A DNA stretch of 48,119 nt, taken from positions 1-48,119 of the forward strand of contig JABYQR010000330.1 of NCBI GenBank assembly GCA_022592445.1. Reading direction: 5' to 3'. The notes beneath the pieces were generated by a model. That model did not search any database. It saw only the letters and a list, made by a program, of their open reading frames with translations, and was not told where the DNA came from. This DNA comes from Cytidiella melzeri. Its lineage: Eukaryota; Basidiomycota; Agaricomycetes; Polyporales; Irpicaceae. Shown here piece after piece: positions 1-10,418 of the stretch. Numbering within the stretch: the first letter of the stretch is position 1; each line of letters opens with the position of its first letter. Both the position numbers and the translations under genes were made by a program.

Positions 1-51
1 TCCGGCAAAATTAGTACTAGTATAGGACCCCTTTTGCACAAGTGGGGAGAG

Positions 52-573
52 TGTTTGAAAGTTACGAGTGTAGGGGATGACTAAAAGAGTCAACTAACTC
101 TGGGAGTAAGTGTCTTATCATTTCTCTGCTCTCTAGGAGCGGTATATATACATGTCTGTAACTAGATAACTAATGCTACAGTAATGTCATATGAGTAAGG
201 ATTGGTAAGGATTGGTAATCCTATGAGTAAGGATTGGTAATGCACAGTCCTGCTTGCTAATACTACTGAATAGAGAATGTAAGCGATGACTGAGCATCCT
301 ACATAACTGAATGGTGCTGACTGAGCCTTTAGTAAGCTCAATACATTTGGTATATGAAATATGAGTCATGCAGAAGCCTCATGGGACTTTTGTTATTCAG
401 TCATGGAAACTACTGGAACACGATGCCATAAGGTGCAAGTATTGCATTGTGTGTGGCCATATGATGATGGTATCACATGCTATGTACTATCTGACCTTAT
501 CTATCTACATATCTAATCTACATTGTCCATAGATCTGATGTCCGATAATCAGCGATACAATATTGCTTTAACA
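52..573 (-). repeat. Copia LTR, copy 1 (3' LTR of the minus-strand element)
   Basis: Read on the minus strand the segment begins TGTTAAAGC and ends CTTTCAAACA, the TG...CA ends of an LTR. It follows directly on a purine tract (AGTGGGAG) that would be the polypurine tract of the adjoining Copia element. A closely similar copy lies at 45413-45937 in the same position relative to the second Copia. A TATATATA stretch near 143-152 is a plausible promoter box on the minus strand. The first 51 bases of the window lie outside the LTR and show nothing recognisable. Confidence 0.85.
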
Positions 574-630
574 CTCCCACTAGATGCCAACATCATTTTG
601 CTTTGAGCTACTTTGAATGACAGCATCTCG

Positions 631-1322
631 TTAGGGTGCAGTGAAGTTCACTAGTCCAAGACTCCCACTGAATTTGGACTGTTTCTGAAATGCCAATGAC
701 TTGGTCATAATAACAGCAACTTGGTCTTCAGTTGGGATGGTATAGAGTTTTGCCTCTTTGTCGTCATTTATGAACTCGCGAACATAGTGGTAACGGATGT
801 CAATGTGCTTTGAAAGAGCTTTGATCTTTGGATTCTTTGTGAAGAAGATGGTACCATGGATGTCGCAATAGATTGTAGTGGGACCTTTTGGTGACAAATC
901 CAGTTTGGTAAGCATAGTACGTATCCAAGCACACTGCCTCGCTGTGTCGCATAATGCCATGTACTCTGCTTCCATTGAAGAGAGTGCTACAGTCTTTTGT
1001 TTCCTCGAGACCCATGATACTGCGCCTTTGGCCAGAAGGAATGCATAGCCAGTAGTGGAATGTCTATCGTCTTTGTTCTCAGCCCAGTCTGCGTCTGAGT
1101 ACCCAACTAGTCCAGATTGGCTGCGTCCATCATACTTGATAGCATATGACTGAGTACCAAGTAAATAACGGAGTATGTACTTCGCAGCATTCATATGGAT
1201 CTGAGTGGGATTCAACATATACTGAGAAAGACGTATGACAGCATATGAAATGTTGTGACGAGTGCCGATCATAACATATATGAGTGTACCAATCAAGGCC
1301 TGATACAAACTCCTAAGCTCGT
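631..1322 (-). pseudogene. Copia polyprotein, C-terminal RNase H segment
   Basis: This encodes the end of RT and the RNase H domain of a Ty1/Copia polyprotein. Visible motifs are YSDADWAENKDDRHSTTG, SSMEAEYMAL and the C-terminal SKHIDIRYHYVREF segment typical of Copia RNase H. The reading frame ends ...LGLVNFTAP about 60 bases before the LTR. At 1322 it is cut by a 1.74-kb solo LTR and resumes at 3062. Compared with the second copy (46312 region) this copy keeps the RNase H frame. It is dead as an element because the polyprotein is interrupted several times and lacks its 5' end. Confidence 0.9.
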
Positions 1323-1842
1323 TGAGACACTAACATACCCCCCGGCCACAAAGGGACCGGGCACAAACACACCTGACCTCACGAGGGGCGATTACATGTG
1401 TAAGTAGGGGTTAAGGGTATGCGTGAATGTAGGTTGCGAGTGGGTCCAAGAGTCCTAGGCTGCACCTAGACTCGGGCGAGCGGTGATGCATTTGCAGGGC
1501 TCGGAGTGCCAGGCCAAAAGCGCTGTGGTTTGTTTGGGTAGCTGGGAAAAGTTCCGGGTAGAAAGGTGTAAAGTAAAACCAAGCAAGGCAATGCAATGCA
1601 AAGAGGCAATAGAACTTAAGTGTTGCAAAAGAAAGTGGTATAAAAGTGATAGAGCTAGGGGCAACACAGTGGTGAAGAAAGGGGAGCAATTGGCATGCGA
1701 TACACAAGAGGGGGGAGAGGAAGTGGTGTGGTAAAGTGCGAGAGAAAGGACTGCGCTGGCTCATTGCAAGAGGATAACGCAAAACGCCATGGCAAACACA
1801 GTAGGAAACGCAATGGGATCACAGAATAAACGCAGTCTCAAA

Positions 1843-2049
1843 CTCAGTAGCCTTGAGAAAGAGAAGGGGCGGCTGTAAAAGGGGGTCGCAGTGAAGGAGA
1901 GCGCAGTAAGACTCAGTAGCCTTGAGAAGGAGAAGGGGCGGCTGTAAAAGGGGGTCGCAGTGAAGGAGAACGCAGTAAGACTCAGTAGCCTTGAGAAGGA
2001 GAAGGGGCGGCTGTAAAAGGGGGTCGCAGTGAAGGAGAAACGCAGCGCA
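1843..2049. repeat. 69-bp tandem repeat, three units, inside solo LTR E
   Basis: Units starting CTCAGTAGCCTTGAGAA occur at 1843, 1912 and 1981 with a constant spacing of 69 bp. The second LTR E copy (around 37622) carries only one unit. The array is therefore a copy-number difference between the two LTRs. Confidence 0.85.
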
Positions 2050-2469
2050 GTAAGTAACGCAGTGAAATAAACGCAGTAGGAACACAAAAGGGGGTCGCAA
2101 TGAAGGAGAAAGTGATGCAGGGTGAGAGATATGCACTGCGGAGTTGCCCAAGAAGCAAGGGAAAAGTGGCAGGGGCAACTTTGAGGGCAAAACCGCGGGG
2201 GTGTCGTATTCTGGGCTAAGCAAAGTACAGACACAGCGTATATAAGTAAAAGGCAATAGGGGCTATAGCAAATTGAAGCCATGCGAGAGCAAGGCAAGGA
2301 AAGGGGCATTGCGCGATGAAACGAGGGACAAACGCGAAACATGTTACAGGAGCGATGGGGCACTGCCTTTAGCCGCTCTGCAAAGAGAACAGGCTGCGGA
2401 ATCCGAGGGAGTGGAAAAGGGGGCCGGGGGGTTCCAACAGCTATGAGCTTGAGTGCGAGGGACTACAAG

Positions 2470-2975
2470 GATGCAATATGCGGCAAGTGAAGCCATGCAA
2501 TGCAAAGCCATGCAAACCAAAGCAGAGGGAATGCAACGCGAGGCGGCGCGAGGCAAAGCAAGGCGGCACGATGCGACGCGAGGCAATGCGAAGCGAGGCA
2601 ATGCAAGGCGACGCGAGGCCAAGCAAAGTGGAGGAGAAGCGAGGCAATCGCGAGGCAGCGCGAGATAACGCGAGGCGAAGCAAGGCGGCGCGACGCAACG
2701 CGAAGCAACATGCAAGGCAAGGCAAGGCAAGGCGGCGCGAGGCAAAGCGAAGCGGAGGGAATGAAATGCAATGCAATGCAAGGCAAGGCGAGGCAACGCG
2801 AGATAATGCGACGTGACGCGAGGCAACGCGAAGGGAATGCAAGGCGAGGGGACGCGAAGCGAAGGGAAGCAAAGCGACCCAATGCGAAGCAAGGCGAAAT
2901 GAAGCGGTGCCAAGCAAAGCAAGGCGAAGCGATGCAATGGAAAGCAAAGCAAAGCGAGGCGATGCAATACCAGTC
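2470..2975. repeat. Purine-rich degenerate short-repeat block
   Basis: About 500 bp made of irregular pieces such as GCGAGGC, AAGCAAAGCG and AATGCAATGC. Length and order differ from the matching block at about 38110-38695 in the other LTR E copy, as expected of slippage-prone low-complexity DNA. It explains the several overlapping open frames on both strands. Confidence 0.8.
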
Positions 2976-3061
2976 TTGCCAGAACCAAGGGCTGCTGCTA
3001 GTCCATGCAAATGTGCTCGCCTTTGGGCCTGTTGCACGTCCAGCGATTTCCGGGCGTATCA

Positions 3062-3985
3062 TCGTGTTCCGCTGTATAGTCGGAATCCGCTTTACAAAGT
3101 TCTAGTCCAGATAGTAAAGGTGTACAGGCAGGATTAGCATTGATCATTTGAAAACGTTTAAGAGCATCTTCAATGTACAACCCTTGAGAAAGGTAGAGTG
3201 TACGCTCTTTACGATTTCTATGCACTTGCATGCCTAGGATCAGCTTTGCTTCTCCTAAGTCACACATCTCATATTGATTCATGAGATTAGTTTTAAGTGC
3301 TTTGATCCCAGCTTTATCGTTGCCAATAGGAAATATGTCATACACATAGAGGATAAGCATCAAAGTCCCCCCTTGTTGGTGATATATGTATACACCAGCA
3401 TCGGACTCAATACGTTCAAAGCCTAAAGCCACAAGCGTATTGTGTATTTTAATATTCCAAGTTCGTGAAGCTTGTTTAAGTCCATAAATGGCTTTCTCAA
3501 GCAAACAAACATGGTTCTCTTTTCCCTTCTCTACAAAACATTCTGGTTGCTCCATATAGATTTCCTCATCCAGTTTGCCGTACAGGAATGCTGTTTTTAC
3601 GTCCAGTGCCTCGATTTCCCAGTTCTCAAGTGCAGCTATAGCTAGTAGCGTGCAGATGGACTCAAAACGTGCGACTGGTGAGAAGGTTTCTTGATAATCG
3701 ATTCCTTCAACTTGTGTGAAGCCTTTTGCTACAAGACGTGCTTTGTAACAACCGTCAGATTTGACTGCAAAGACCCATTTGCATTTGACTATTTTTCGTG
3801 AGGGGCCTGGCCGTTTAACAAGCTTCCAAGTGCCATTCTTCATTTGAGAGGCAATTTTGTCTTGTGCAGCAGCGTACCATAAATCTCTATTGTCACTTTT
3901 CATCGCTTGTTTCCAAGTCTGAGGAAATTTGTTCATTGTGAACACCGTGACATATGATGAGAATATATTTTCTAGAGATTCAGAT
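3062..3985 (-). pseudogene. Copia polyprotein, reverse transcriptase segment
   Basis: The translation carries Copia RT blocks: WKLVKRPGPSRKIVKCKWVF, ARLVAKGFTQVEGIDYQETF, ALDVKTAFLYGKLDEEIYM and a CLLEKAIYGLKQASRTW block. The catalytic YVDD motif reads YVYD (LILYVYDIFPIG), so the first aspartate of the pair is tyrosine. The second copy has the same change. The frame joins the RNase H part across the solo LTR at 1323-3061 and is cut upstream at 3985 by a truncated Gypsy. It is very close in sequence to 46683-47600. Confidence 0.9.
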
Positions 3986-4592
3986 CCACCAGGCTAACCC
4001 TAAACTTGGTCCTCGGCAACTCAGCCCGTACAAGGTCATCAAACACATAGGCGATCTCAACTACAAACTCGATCTACCTAGCTATCTCTGACTCCACCCC
4101 GTCTTCCACATCAACCGTCTAAGTCCCTGGCACAACAACGGCAAAAATGTACCTCCACCTCCTGATCCTATCGTAATAGAAGGAGAAGAACAGTACGTCG
4201 TTGAGAAGGTGCTAGACAGCAGGCTACACGGATGTTGGAAGAAATTGCAATTCCTTGTCAAATGGGAAGTGTATTCAGACGGACACAACAGCTGGGAACC
4301 GGTTAAAAACCTCGGGAATAGTCAAGAAGCAATTGACAACTTCTACAAAGAAAACCCCGGAGTGCCCCGGGTCATCAAAGCTTTACTCTTCGCGGATCTC
4401 CGCTCAATGTTTCGGGAATTCAATACCCAGACCGACCCTGCTTTCCTTCGCACAATCTATCCATCTACATACAATCTTAGCTGGGATGAAGGTAAACACA
4501 TCGGTCTGGATATCTCAAGAACATCACACTGCCGGGTAACATCGAGTCAACAACACCAGAAGGGGAGAAGCTTTCTAGCATCCTTCTGACTA
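3986..4592 (+). pseudogene. Ty3/Gypsy integrase C-terminus with chromodomain (5'-truncated)
   Basis: The start of the fragment reads NPKLGPRQLSPYKV and LNYKLDLPSYL*LHPVFHIN, the GPF/Y-like tail of a Gypsy integrase. It is followed by a chromodomain: EEQYVVEKVLDSRL, then LQFLVKWEVYSDGHNSWEP and NLGNSQEAIDNFY. This is the chromovirus arrangement. A TGA at 4089-4091 stands where the family has Arg (LRLHPVFH), consistent with CGA to TGA. Nothing upstream of the integrase tail is present. A stretch ending in a purine tract (AGGAGGGGGG, about 4685-4694) links it to the 3' LTR. Confidence 0.85.
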
Positions 4593-4697
4593 GACAATCG
4601 GGGCAATTCTGCTGAATCCCTGTAGACGGGTAGAAGACCTCTATCACCACAGCACAGTCATGCTTCGCGAGGATGCTTGATTTTAGGAGGGGGGTAA

Positions 4698-5386
4698 TGT
4701 CGTGGATGGCCCGACTAGCCCTTATTTTTCGCAATTTACCTCTTGTTTTTATCTGTAAAACTCCGGGCTGCAACCCAGTTGCAACCTTCTCTGCACAAAC
4801 TCCTTTGCACGTCTATTAAGCGCCTGTATCACGTGGCTTAGACGCTCCACACGGTCACATTACTTGCTACTACGTCACACTAGCATGTGACTTAGCTTAT
4901 GTAACACCACATGGCTCCAACCACATGGCTCAGCCCATAGCTAGGGTTTGACGTCATAGATACCGTTCACATGGACTTCTTTTGTTCCTTCCCTATTGTT
5001 CTCTTTATGGAAGGATGTTCTCACAGGTGTGGGAATGGAATACAATAGTTGGTCTCCTTTTAGATAGATTCTCTCACGAGTAGAGTTCTTGGCAAGGTCT
5101 AGACAATAGCTATTGTTCTCCTTTAGGTAGTTCTTTTGTTCTTCATTCACATGGCTTCTTGCAAAGCCTGCCCTTAACATGGTCTGTGCGCAGGTCCCTG
5201 AAGTCTATATAAGCAGCTGCATGTACGCTCCTAGCCCCCCATCTTAACCTCTTGGTCTTTACTGGGCTAGATTTCTGAATAAGTTTGATAGCTGGTGAAC
5301 GCATTGTGCTTCACGCCTGCCACCACCTCCCCGTTGTCTTCCACATCGTGTCCCTGTTTGTCACATTGAGCCCTGTCTCCGTGACA
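4698..5386 (+). repeat. Gypsy 3' LTR (family C), 689 bp
   Basis: It begins TGTCGTGGATGGCC directly after a polypurine tract and ends CTCCGTGACA. A TATATAAG box lies at about 5205-5212. A solo copy of the same LTR is at 18147-18901, and a diverged relative at about 15930-16405 shares the core promoter. The LTR abuts a second copy of 76 bases of Copia sequence (5387-5462 repeats 3910-3985), so the whole truncated Gypsy sits between a 76-bp direct duplication of the target. Confidence 0.85.
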
Positions 5387-5500
5387 TTTCCAAGTCTGAG
5401 GAAATTTGTTCATTCCGAACACCGTGACATATGATGACAATATATGTTCTAGAGATTCAGATTGATCCTCCGATTGACTTGGCAGATCAGATGGGAGATC
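5387..5500 (-). pseudogene. Copia linker between integrase and RT (fragment)
   Basis: The first 76 bases repeat 3910-3985 and then continue into the same sequence found at 47600-47640 of the second Copia copy (polyprotein part QSEDQSESLENIL). The piece is bounded on the left by the Gypsy LTR and on the right by a solo LTR at 5501. Confidence 0.8.
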
Positions 5501-6240
5501 TGTTATGAACGGTCTTCACACCCTATTATTTTTCTTTACTTCTTCGACTATCTTGATAACTAGCTATCTTCTTTACCATTGCCTTGACGATCCAACTCGT
5601 CCTTCCTCCATCATCCCCTGACCCACCTCGCCTCCGTTCAACACGGACTATTATGTCATCAGTTGTGTCCTTATGTCCATTCAAACCTCGGACTTAACTC
5701 CGATTGGTTACCGTTGCCTTGGTGCAACTCTCGGCCTTTCCATACCTCCGTTACCACTCCATCGGGTCCAACCCCGTCTATCCCCTGTTTCGGATCCAAC
5801 TCCGTCTATCCCCTGTTTCGGATCCAACTCCGTCTATCCCCTGTTTCGGGTTCAACCCCTTCTCTATTGATCTCTGCCTCATGTTTCATCTTCCTATTGT
5901 TCCTTGTTTTCGCACCTTGACGGTCTTTTCTCTCATTGGCTTTCCAGAGCAGTGGCTGTTCTCTGTGTATTGTTCTTCCTTTCTGTTTCTCCGATTCGTT
6001 ACCACTACCTCGGACTGGTCCAAAAGTAGTTAGGTCAACATGTATAAATAGCCGCTAGACATGGGGCTAGAACCTCAGTCTATCCACTTCGTATCAATAT
6101 TTCTTCTATCGAACCATCATCTGTCTGCCACTGTGCTTGACAGCGACTGCGCGGCCTAGACCATCATTAGACCTTGAGTGTAGCTACACCAAGGGGTTCT
6201 GACTTGACAACTTGTCTCTTGACGATAGTCGGTCTTAACA
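5501..6240 (+). mobile_element. Solo LTR (family F), 740 bp, with 5-bp TSD AGATC
   Basis: Begins TGTTATGAACGG and ends GGTCTTAACA, with AGATC on both sides (5496-5500 and 6241-6245). Deleting the element and one AGATC restores the Copia sequence seen at about 47640. A TATAAATA box at 6043-6050 is followed by a putative transcription start region. A 28-bp tandem repeat lies inside it (5777-5858). No related copy was noticed elsewhere in the window. Confidence 0.9.
5777..5858 (+). repeat. 28-bp tandem repeat in solo LTR F
   Basis: The unit GTCTATCCCCTGTTTCGG plus ATCCAACTCC is repeated about three times with near-perfect identity. It lies upstream of the LTR TATA box, a position where repeats can act as enhancer-like modules. 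That role is inference only. Confidence 0.8.
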
Positions 6241-7487
6241 AGATCAATGTTTGATTCCTCCGGTGTCAAAGGTAATCTAGAAGATCCAGGTACTGGATTA
6301 GACACTGTACGTCTTACTGGTCCAGGTACTGCTGGCTTTGTTGATTCTCTCCATTTAGCCGTTTGCTCCTTTTGTTGCTTTTCAATACTCTTATCGCGTG
6401 CAACTGCCTGTTCATTATGCTTCACTTCGCCGACTGGATTAAAGCCAACCAAAGGATTCTTTCCAGCAGTTGATCTCTTTGGCCGAGACGGTGGTGGCTG
6501 CTGTACTGGTTGACATGCGTTCGAACGTAAAGGCTGAGGCAGTGCTTGCTGCGGTCTACTGACTGGTGTGCCGCGGGTATTACAACTGGGTGCTCTCGGC
6601 TGAGGTACAGGCTGCTGAGGAGGATTCTGCGGTTCTTGTTGTCTTGGATGATTATCATCTCTATCATCAAGCTCATTTTAACCAGCATCATTGTCCTCAT
6701 CAAAAAAAGGTAAATCAATATCATGTAGAGGTTGTGAATTATTGTTGGATTGGGGTTGTTTGGAAAGAGAAGTATCAAGATTGGTACGATATGGGAAAGT
6801 ATTCTTGTCAAATTTTACGTTGGTCGCTAAGACTATCCGTTGTTTATCCCAGAACTGGTAACCCTTAAGACCAGGTTCATATCCAACGAATATCATAGGA
6901 GCTGCCTTGGCAGACAGCTTGTTCTGACGACGTTCCTTGTGTATAAAGATGTATGCGCGACATCCAAATACACGAAGGCGAGAAATATCAGGTTTTTCAC
7001 CCAGAAATGTCTCAATAGGTGTGTGCCAATTAAGACGCTGACTTGGTAAGCGGTTATAAATGTATATGGCAGCCTCGCATGACAGCTTCCAAAAGCCGTT
7101 GGAAAGACCAGCATGGTGACGCATGGCTTCTACTTTATTAACAATTGTCCGCTGCCATTGTTCCGCTCTACCATTCTGCTGATGTGAATAAGGTCTGGAT
7201 GTCTGACGTTCTATACCATACTGATGTAGGTATTTAGTGAACTCATCATTCAAGAACTCTGTACCTCCATCACCGTGAAACTTCTTCATCTTTCGACCAG
7301 TCTGGTTTTCTGCCCATGTTTTCCATCTCTTGAACTCGGACAATGCTTGGTTTTTATGCTTGAGGTAACATTTTTCCCCCATACCAGTAGCATCGTCTAA
7401 GAGAGTCATGGCATACTTATAACCATCAATCAAAAGCGAAGGAAATTCAACTAAGTCCGAGTGAACCAGTTCTGATGGCTCCTTGGC
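6241..7487 (-). pseudogene. Copia integrase core and linker
   Basis: The frame starts after an in-frame TGA (7488-7490) and reads KEPSELVHSDLVEFP, then an integrase core: FHGDGGTEFLNDEF (catalytic D), and RPYSHQQNGRAEQWQRTIVN (catalytic E region). It continues LPSQRLNWHTPIETFLGEKP and LRVFGCRAYIF, all standard Copia integrase blocks. A TAA at 6678-6680 (DAG*NELDD) replaces the Tyr codon present in the second copy. Beyond it, proline/glutamine-rich linker sequence continues to the solo LTR at 6240. At least two nonsense changes make this copy non-functional. Confidence 0.9.
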
Positions 7488-8540
7488 TCATGATAAAGAG
7501 GGTGGTTTTGGAAGTTGCTTTCCTCGAGCAAGTTCACATCCGTGATATGGAGCAGTTGAGGATGGAACAGAGATACGCTCAGGTAATCCCTTAGTCCCTT
7601 TGTGAAGATTCTCAACAATGCGCTTCCACGGATGTCCTAGCCTATTATGCCACAACAGGTAATTATCAGAAGTCTTTATGGCTGCTACTGTCTCTTGTCG
7701 TTTTACTATGCACGCATTTATGTGGTACATGCCTGCATTGTCACAGTTTCCATACAGGAAATCTTTGCCCTTGTTTTGTATAGTCCAGCCTTTTGCTGTG
7801 ATCTGACTTGTATAGCCATTGGCCAAAGCCTTACAAGGTGCAAAGAATTGAGTAACTGCGTCTGGGATATAAAGAACATTTTGAAGGGTGGCACGGCTTA
7901 CTACACCATTTTTGAGCGTTGAGTCAATAATCACAGTCCCCCTTCCCAATATCTGAAGTGACATTTTCCTTCCTGCAACCAAACAGAATCCGGGTTTAAC
8001 TGCAGCGGAATATTGTACAAAATCAGAATATTGGTTAGTGATATGGCTACTTGCGCCACTGTCAATAAGCCATTGGACAGTATCACGCTTGTGCGAGGAA
8101 TAGAGTGAACCAGTGATCATTTCGAAAGACTCATTCTCGAATACAGGCATAGTTTCTACGTTAACACTTTGAACTCGTGCTTTTCCTTTTCCCTTCTGAT
8201 CCTTTTTCCCATTCTTGTTATCCTGTTTCTTCTTGTTCTGCTGCTGATTGTTCTGCGCTCCAGACGACTTGTTCTTCCGAGTATTGTTGGTGGACAGTTT
8301 AGTGTCCCAGTGTTCCTCGGTAGAATGATTGGTCTTGCCACATCTGTCACACCTCTTTGAACCTTTATTGAATCGCTTGACCTGAGTTATCCTTGAAGCA
8401 GAGGTGCCTACTTCGTTAGAAAGATGCCTAGTTTCCTCGGCTTCAATCTTGGGAATGATGTCACTCAGCAGAGAAGGGAAATGCGGGAGTTGTTCCATCA
8501 GCCAGCGTCGGTTGTCACGTGAAGAATGTCTGAAAGGCGC
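7488..8540 (-). pseudogene. Copia gag end, protease and GAG-pre-integrase (5'-truncated)
   Basis: The frame contains a zinc-knuckle-like CDRCGKTNHSTEEHW in which the last ligand is His instead of Cys, a lysine-rich spacer, and the protease motif WLIDSGASSHIT. The GAG-pre-integrase block LLWHNRLGHPWKRIVE follows. The first 14 or so codons before the apparent Met (FRHSSRDNRRWL) stay in frame, then a stop lies upstream. The gag N-terminus and the 5' LTR are therefore missing. The frame ends at a TGA (7488-7490) where the continuing frame suggests Arg. Confidence 0.85.
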
Positions 8541-8687
8541 GAGTTACCATAATGGGATGGAAAATTGCAGCCACTAGCGGCGATCATAATAGTAATACTA
8601 TTAGTTTGTAATATATAGAGTCAATGACATTCACTTGCTCCAGATAGACACACCATTGAGATACTCAATACCCTTGACAAGCCTAAT

Positions 8688-10176
8688 CTATAACCACTCC
8701 TTTGAGATAACAGTATTTGATGCCTTCCTGGCCCCAAGAGATGAGCGAGAGTCTCTCATAGTGTACTTGCATGATGAGAATAGCCTCTTGTCTGAGACAC
8801 TGACACCAGGAATTGCAAGAATGTCTCGTGCAATGTGAGAGAGGGTGGGAAAGACCTGTGCATGACTCTACATAGGCAAGTTGGTTAGCAAGGACCAAAA
8901 TTTTGTCTTGAATGTGGTACATACCTTCCATCAAGTGAGTACATCCTCATCATCCTGAGGAGAATGTGCACCACTAAGGTAAAGCTCTATCTCAGTCTCC
9001 TGATGAGCAGCTGATGTGACTGATGCAAAGGCTATTGCAGATGTCAAAATTGACTTATTGGCTAGCTGTGCAGATGTGGGTGTGTTGGCAGACTGAAAGA
9101 TTGTGGCAAGAGCAGAAGAATACTGAGTATAAACCTCTCTGAGAAGACACTCTGCTTGAGCTGCTACTGCCTGATCCCAATCTGCTGTCTCAAAATACTT
9201 CAGCCGGATAGATGGATGAAGGACTGTGGTTTCAGAGTCATGTCAATGCAGCCTGAATAGCCTAGTGTATATGCACTTACCAACAGCTAGAAGGGGGGAC
9301 TTAACACAATCTGCATATGCTTATCAAGCTTTGCAAGTGCCATGGACAATGCCTTTGTCAGATTTGGAGCTGAAAAGCGTGCATGAAGACGACAACTACT
9401 GAGATGGTAATCAAGATGCTTATAGAGTGGGAGAAGTTGTGTAAATGTTGGAACTTTCTTCTGTGATAGGCTGCCTGTGAATCCTTTGAATGGCTGTTGA
9501 GGTGAGGTGAGAGACAATCAAACAACAAGTGACGATAGCTAAAGTGACTGCTAGTATTTCCACAAGATTCTCTACAAATTGCAACCCTTTGGGATCAATG
9601 TATAACTTGGCTTGCTTCCAAACAGCTGCTGCTCTTTTCTTGCCTTGTAGCCCATCAGGCAGTGTGTTAACCCAGAATGTGATAGCCTAGGGTGAATTAG
9701 TACAAAGTCAAAAATTTCTGAAGAATGCCAAGAATGCACATACATTTTGAAGAAGAATGCCCCGCTCAATCTCTGCCAGAGTTGTGCTCCACCAGATGGG
9801 CATACCACGTATAAGATTAAGATGATGATGCTCTGTGCTGCACATTTTCTGGATAATCTGGCACATTTCCTTGCGCTGTGGCTCACTTCACAGAACATCT
9901 AACACAATAGCATGGAGCTGACCACTTTGTTTGCTCAAGTAATTCAAGGAACAGGGTCTTACCTTATCAGCAACAGTTGATTTCTGTTTTGCTTTTCCTG
10001 ACATCTTCTTAGTACCAGTGACTGCCTCTCTCATGTCCTCATCACTGCTGACAATTTCAGCCTCGGACAACTCTGAGTCAATATCACTCTCATTGTTATC
10101 TGGTAGCTTCTCCTGTTCAGAGACCTCGCAGTCTAACACAGTTTCTCCAGCCTCATCTTCTGCTTCATTGACAAGT
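8688..10176 (-). pseudogene. hAT-superfamily transposase, decayed (hAT-D)
   Basis: Read on the minus strand the region starts with an acidic stretch (SDIDSELSEAEIVSSDEDMR) and passes through LIRGMPIWWSTTLAEIERG and TLPDGLQGKKRAAAVWKQAK. It ends in a hAT dimerisation domain: SHIARDILAIPGVSVSDKRL, then FSSCKYTMRDSRSSLGARKA, stop TAG at 8688-8690. Pieces are in different frames, partly through introns: a clean GT-AG intron lies at about 8869-8924. At 8931-8933 a TGA replaces the first Trp of the expected WW pair, consistent with TGG to TGA. The 5' end is cut by an LTR at 10177. No terminal inverted repeats were recognised. Confidence 0.75.
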
Positions 10177-10418
10177 TGTCGCGGAGCGACTGCTGCTATA
10201 CTAATAAACCCTAAACAAGGGTGGAGAGGAGGGGGAGTGGAAGTGGAAGTGGATCTCCAACAACGACAACAAGGTCAAAGTCAATGATAAGCAGGCAAGC
10301 AGGCAAGCAGGCAAGCAGGCAAGCAGGCACAGAGGCCGGATACTAGCAGTGAAAATGACAGAGCTAATAGGGTATGATACTAAGTTACATGCAGTAACTC
10401 ACCTAGCAGTGCAAATGA
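10177..10418 (-). repeat. Truncated LTR (family D), 3' part, minus strand
   Basis: The minus strand ends GCTCCGCGACA and matches 41873-42093 over its whole length, including the putative 5'UTR intron-like TTGCACTGC(T/C)AGGTGAG. Homology stops exactly at GCGACA in both places, which marks the LTR 3' end. On the other side it is cut by a Helitron-like element starting at 10419. At 10290-10329 an 8-bp repeat (AGGCAAGC) is expanded to about five units, against one or two in the 42.0-kb copy. Confidence 0.75.

Larger units (their letters stand above)
1323..3061. mobile_element. Solo LTR (family E), 1739 bp, inserted in Copia
   Basis: The element begins TGAGACACTAACATA and ends GGGCGTATCA. It is flanked by the 4-bp duplication TCGT (1319-1322 and 3062-3065), and removing it rejoins the Copia frame exactly as in the second Copia copy. 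A second copy sits at 37102-38774 flanked by GCGT. TG...CA ends, a short target duplication and no coding capacity fit a solo LTR. The interior is unusual: a 69-bp tandem repeat and about 500 bp of degenerate GCGAGGC/AAGCAAGGC purine-rich repeats. Long open frames here are composition artefacts. Transcription orientation is not certain. Confidence 0.8.

Noticed and set aside
2344..3062. Several overlapping 200-residue frames rich in Ala, Leu, Ser, Arg
   Set aside because: Composition artefact of the purine-rich repeats inside LTR E; the same occurs at 37986-38711.
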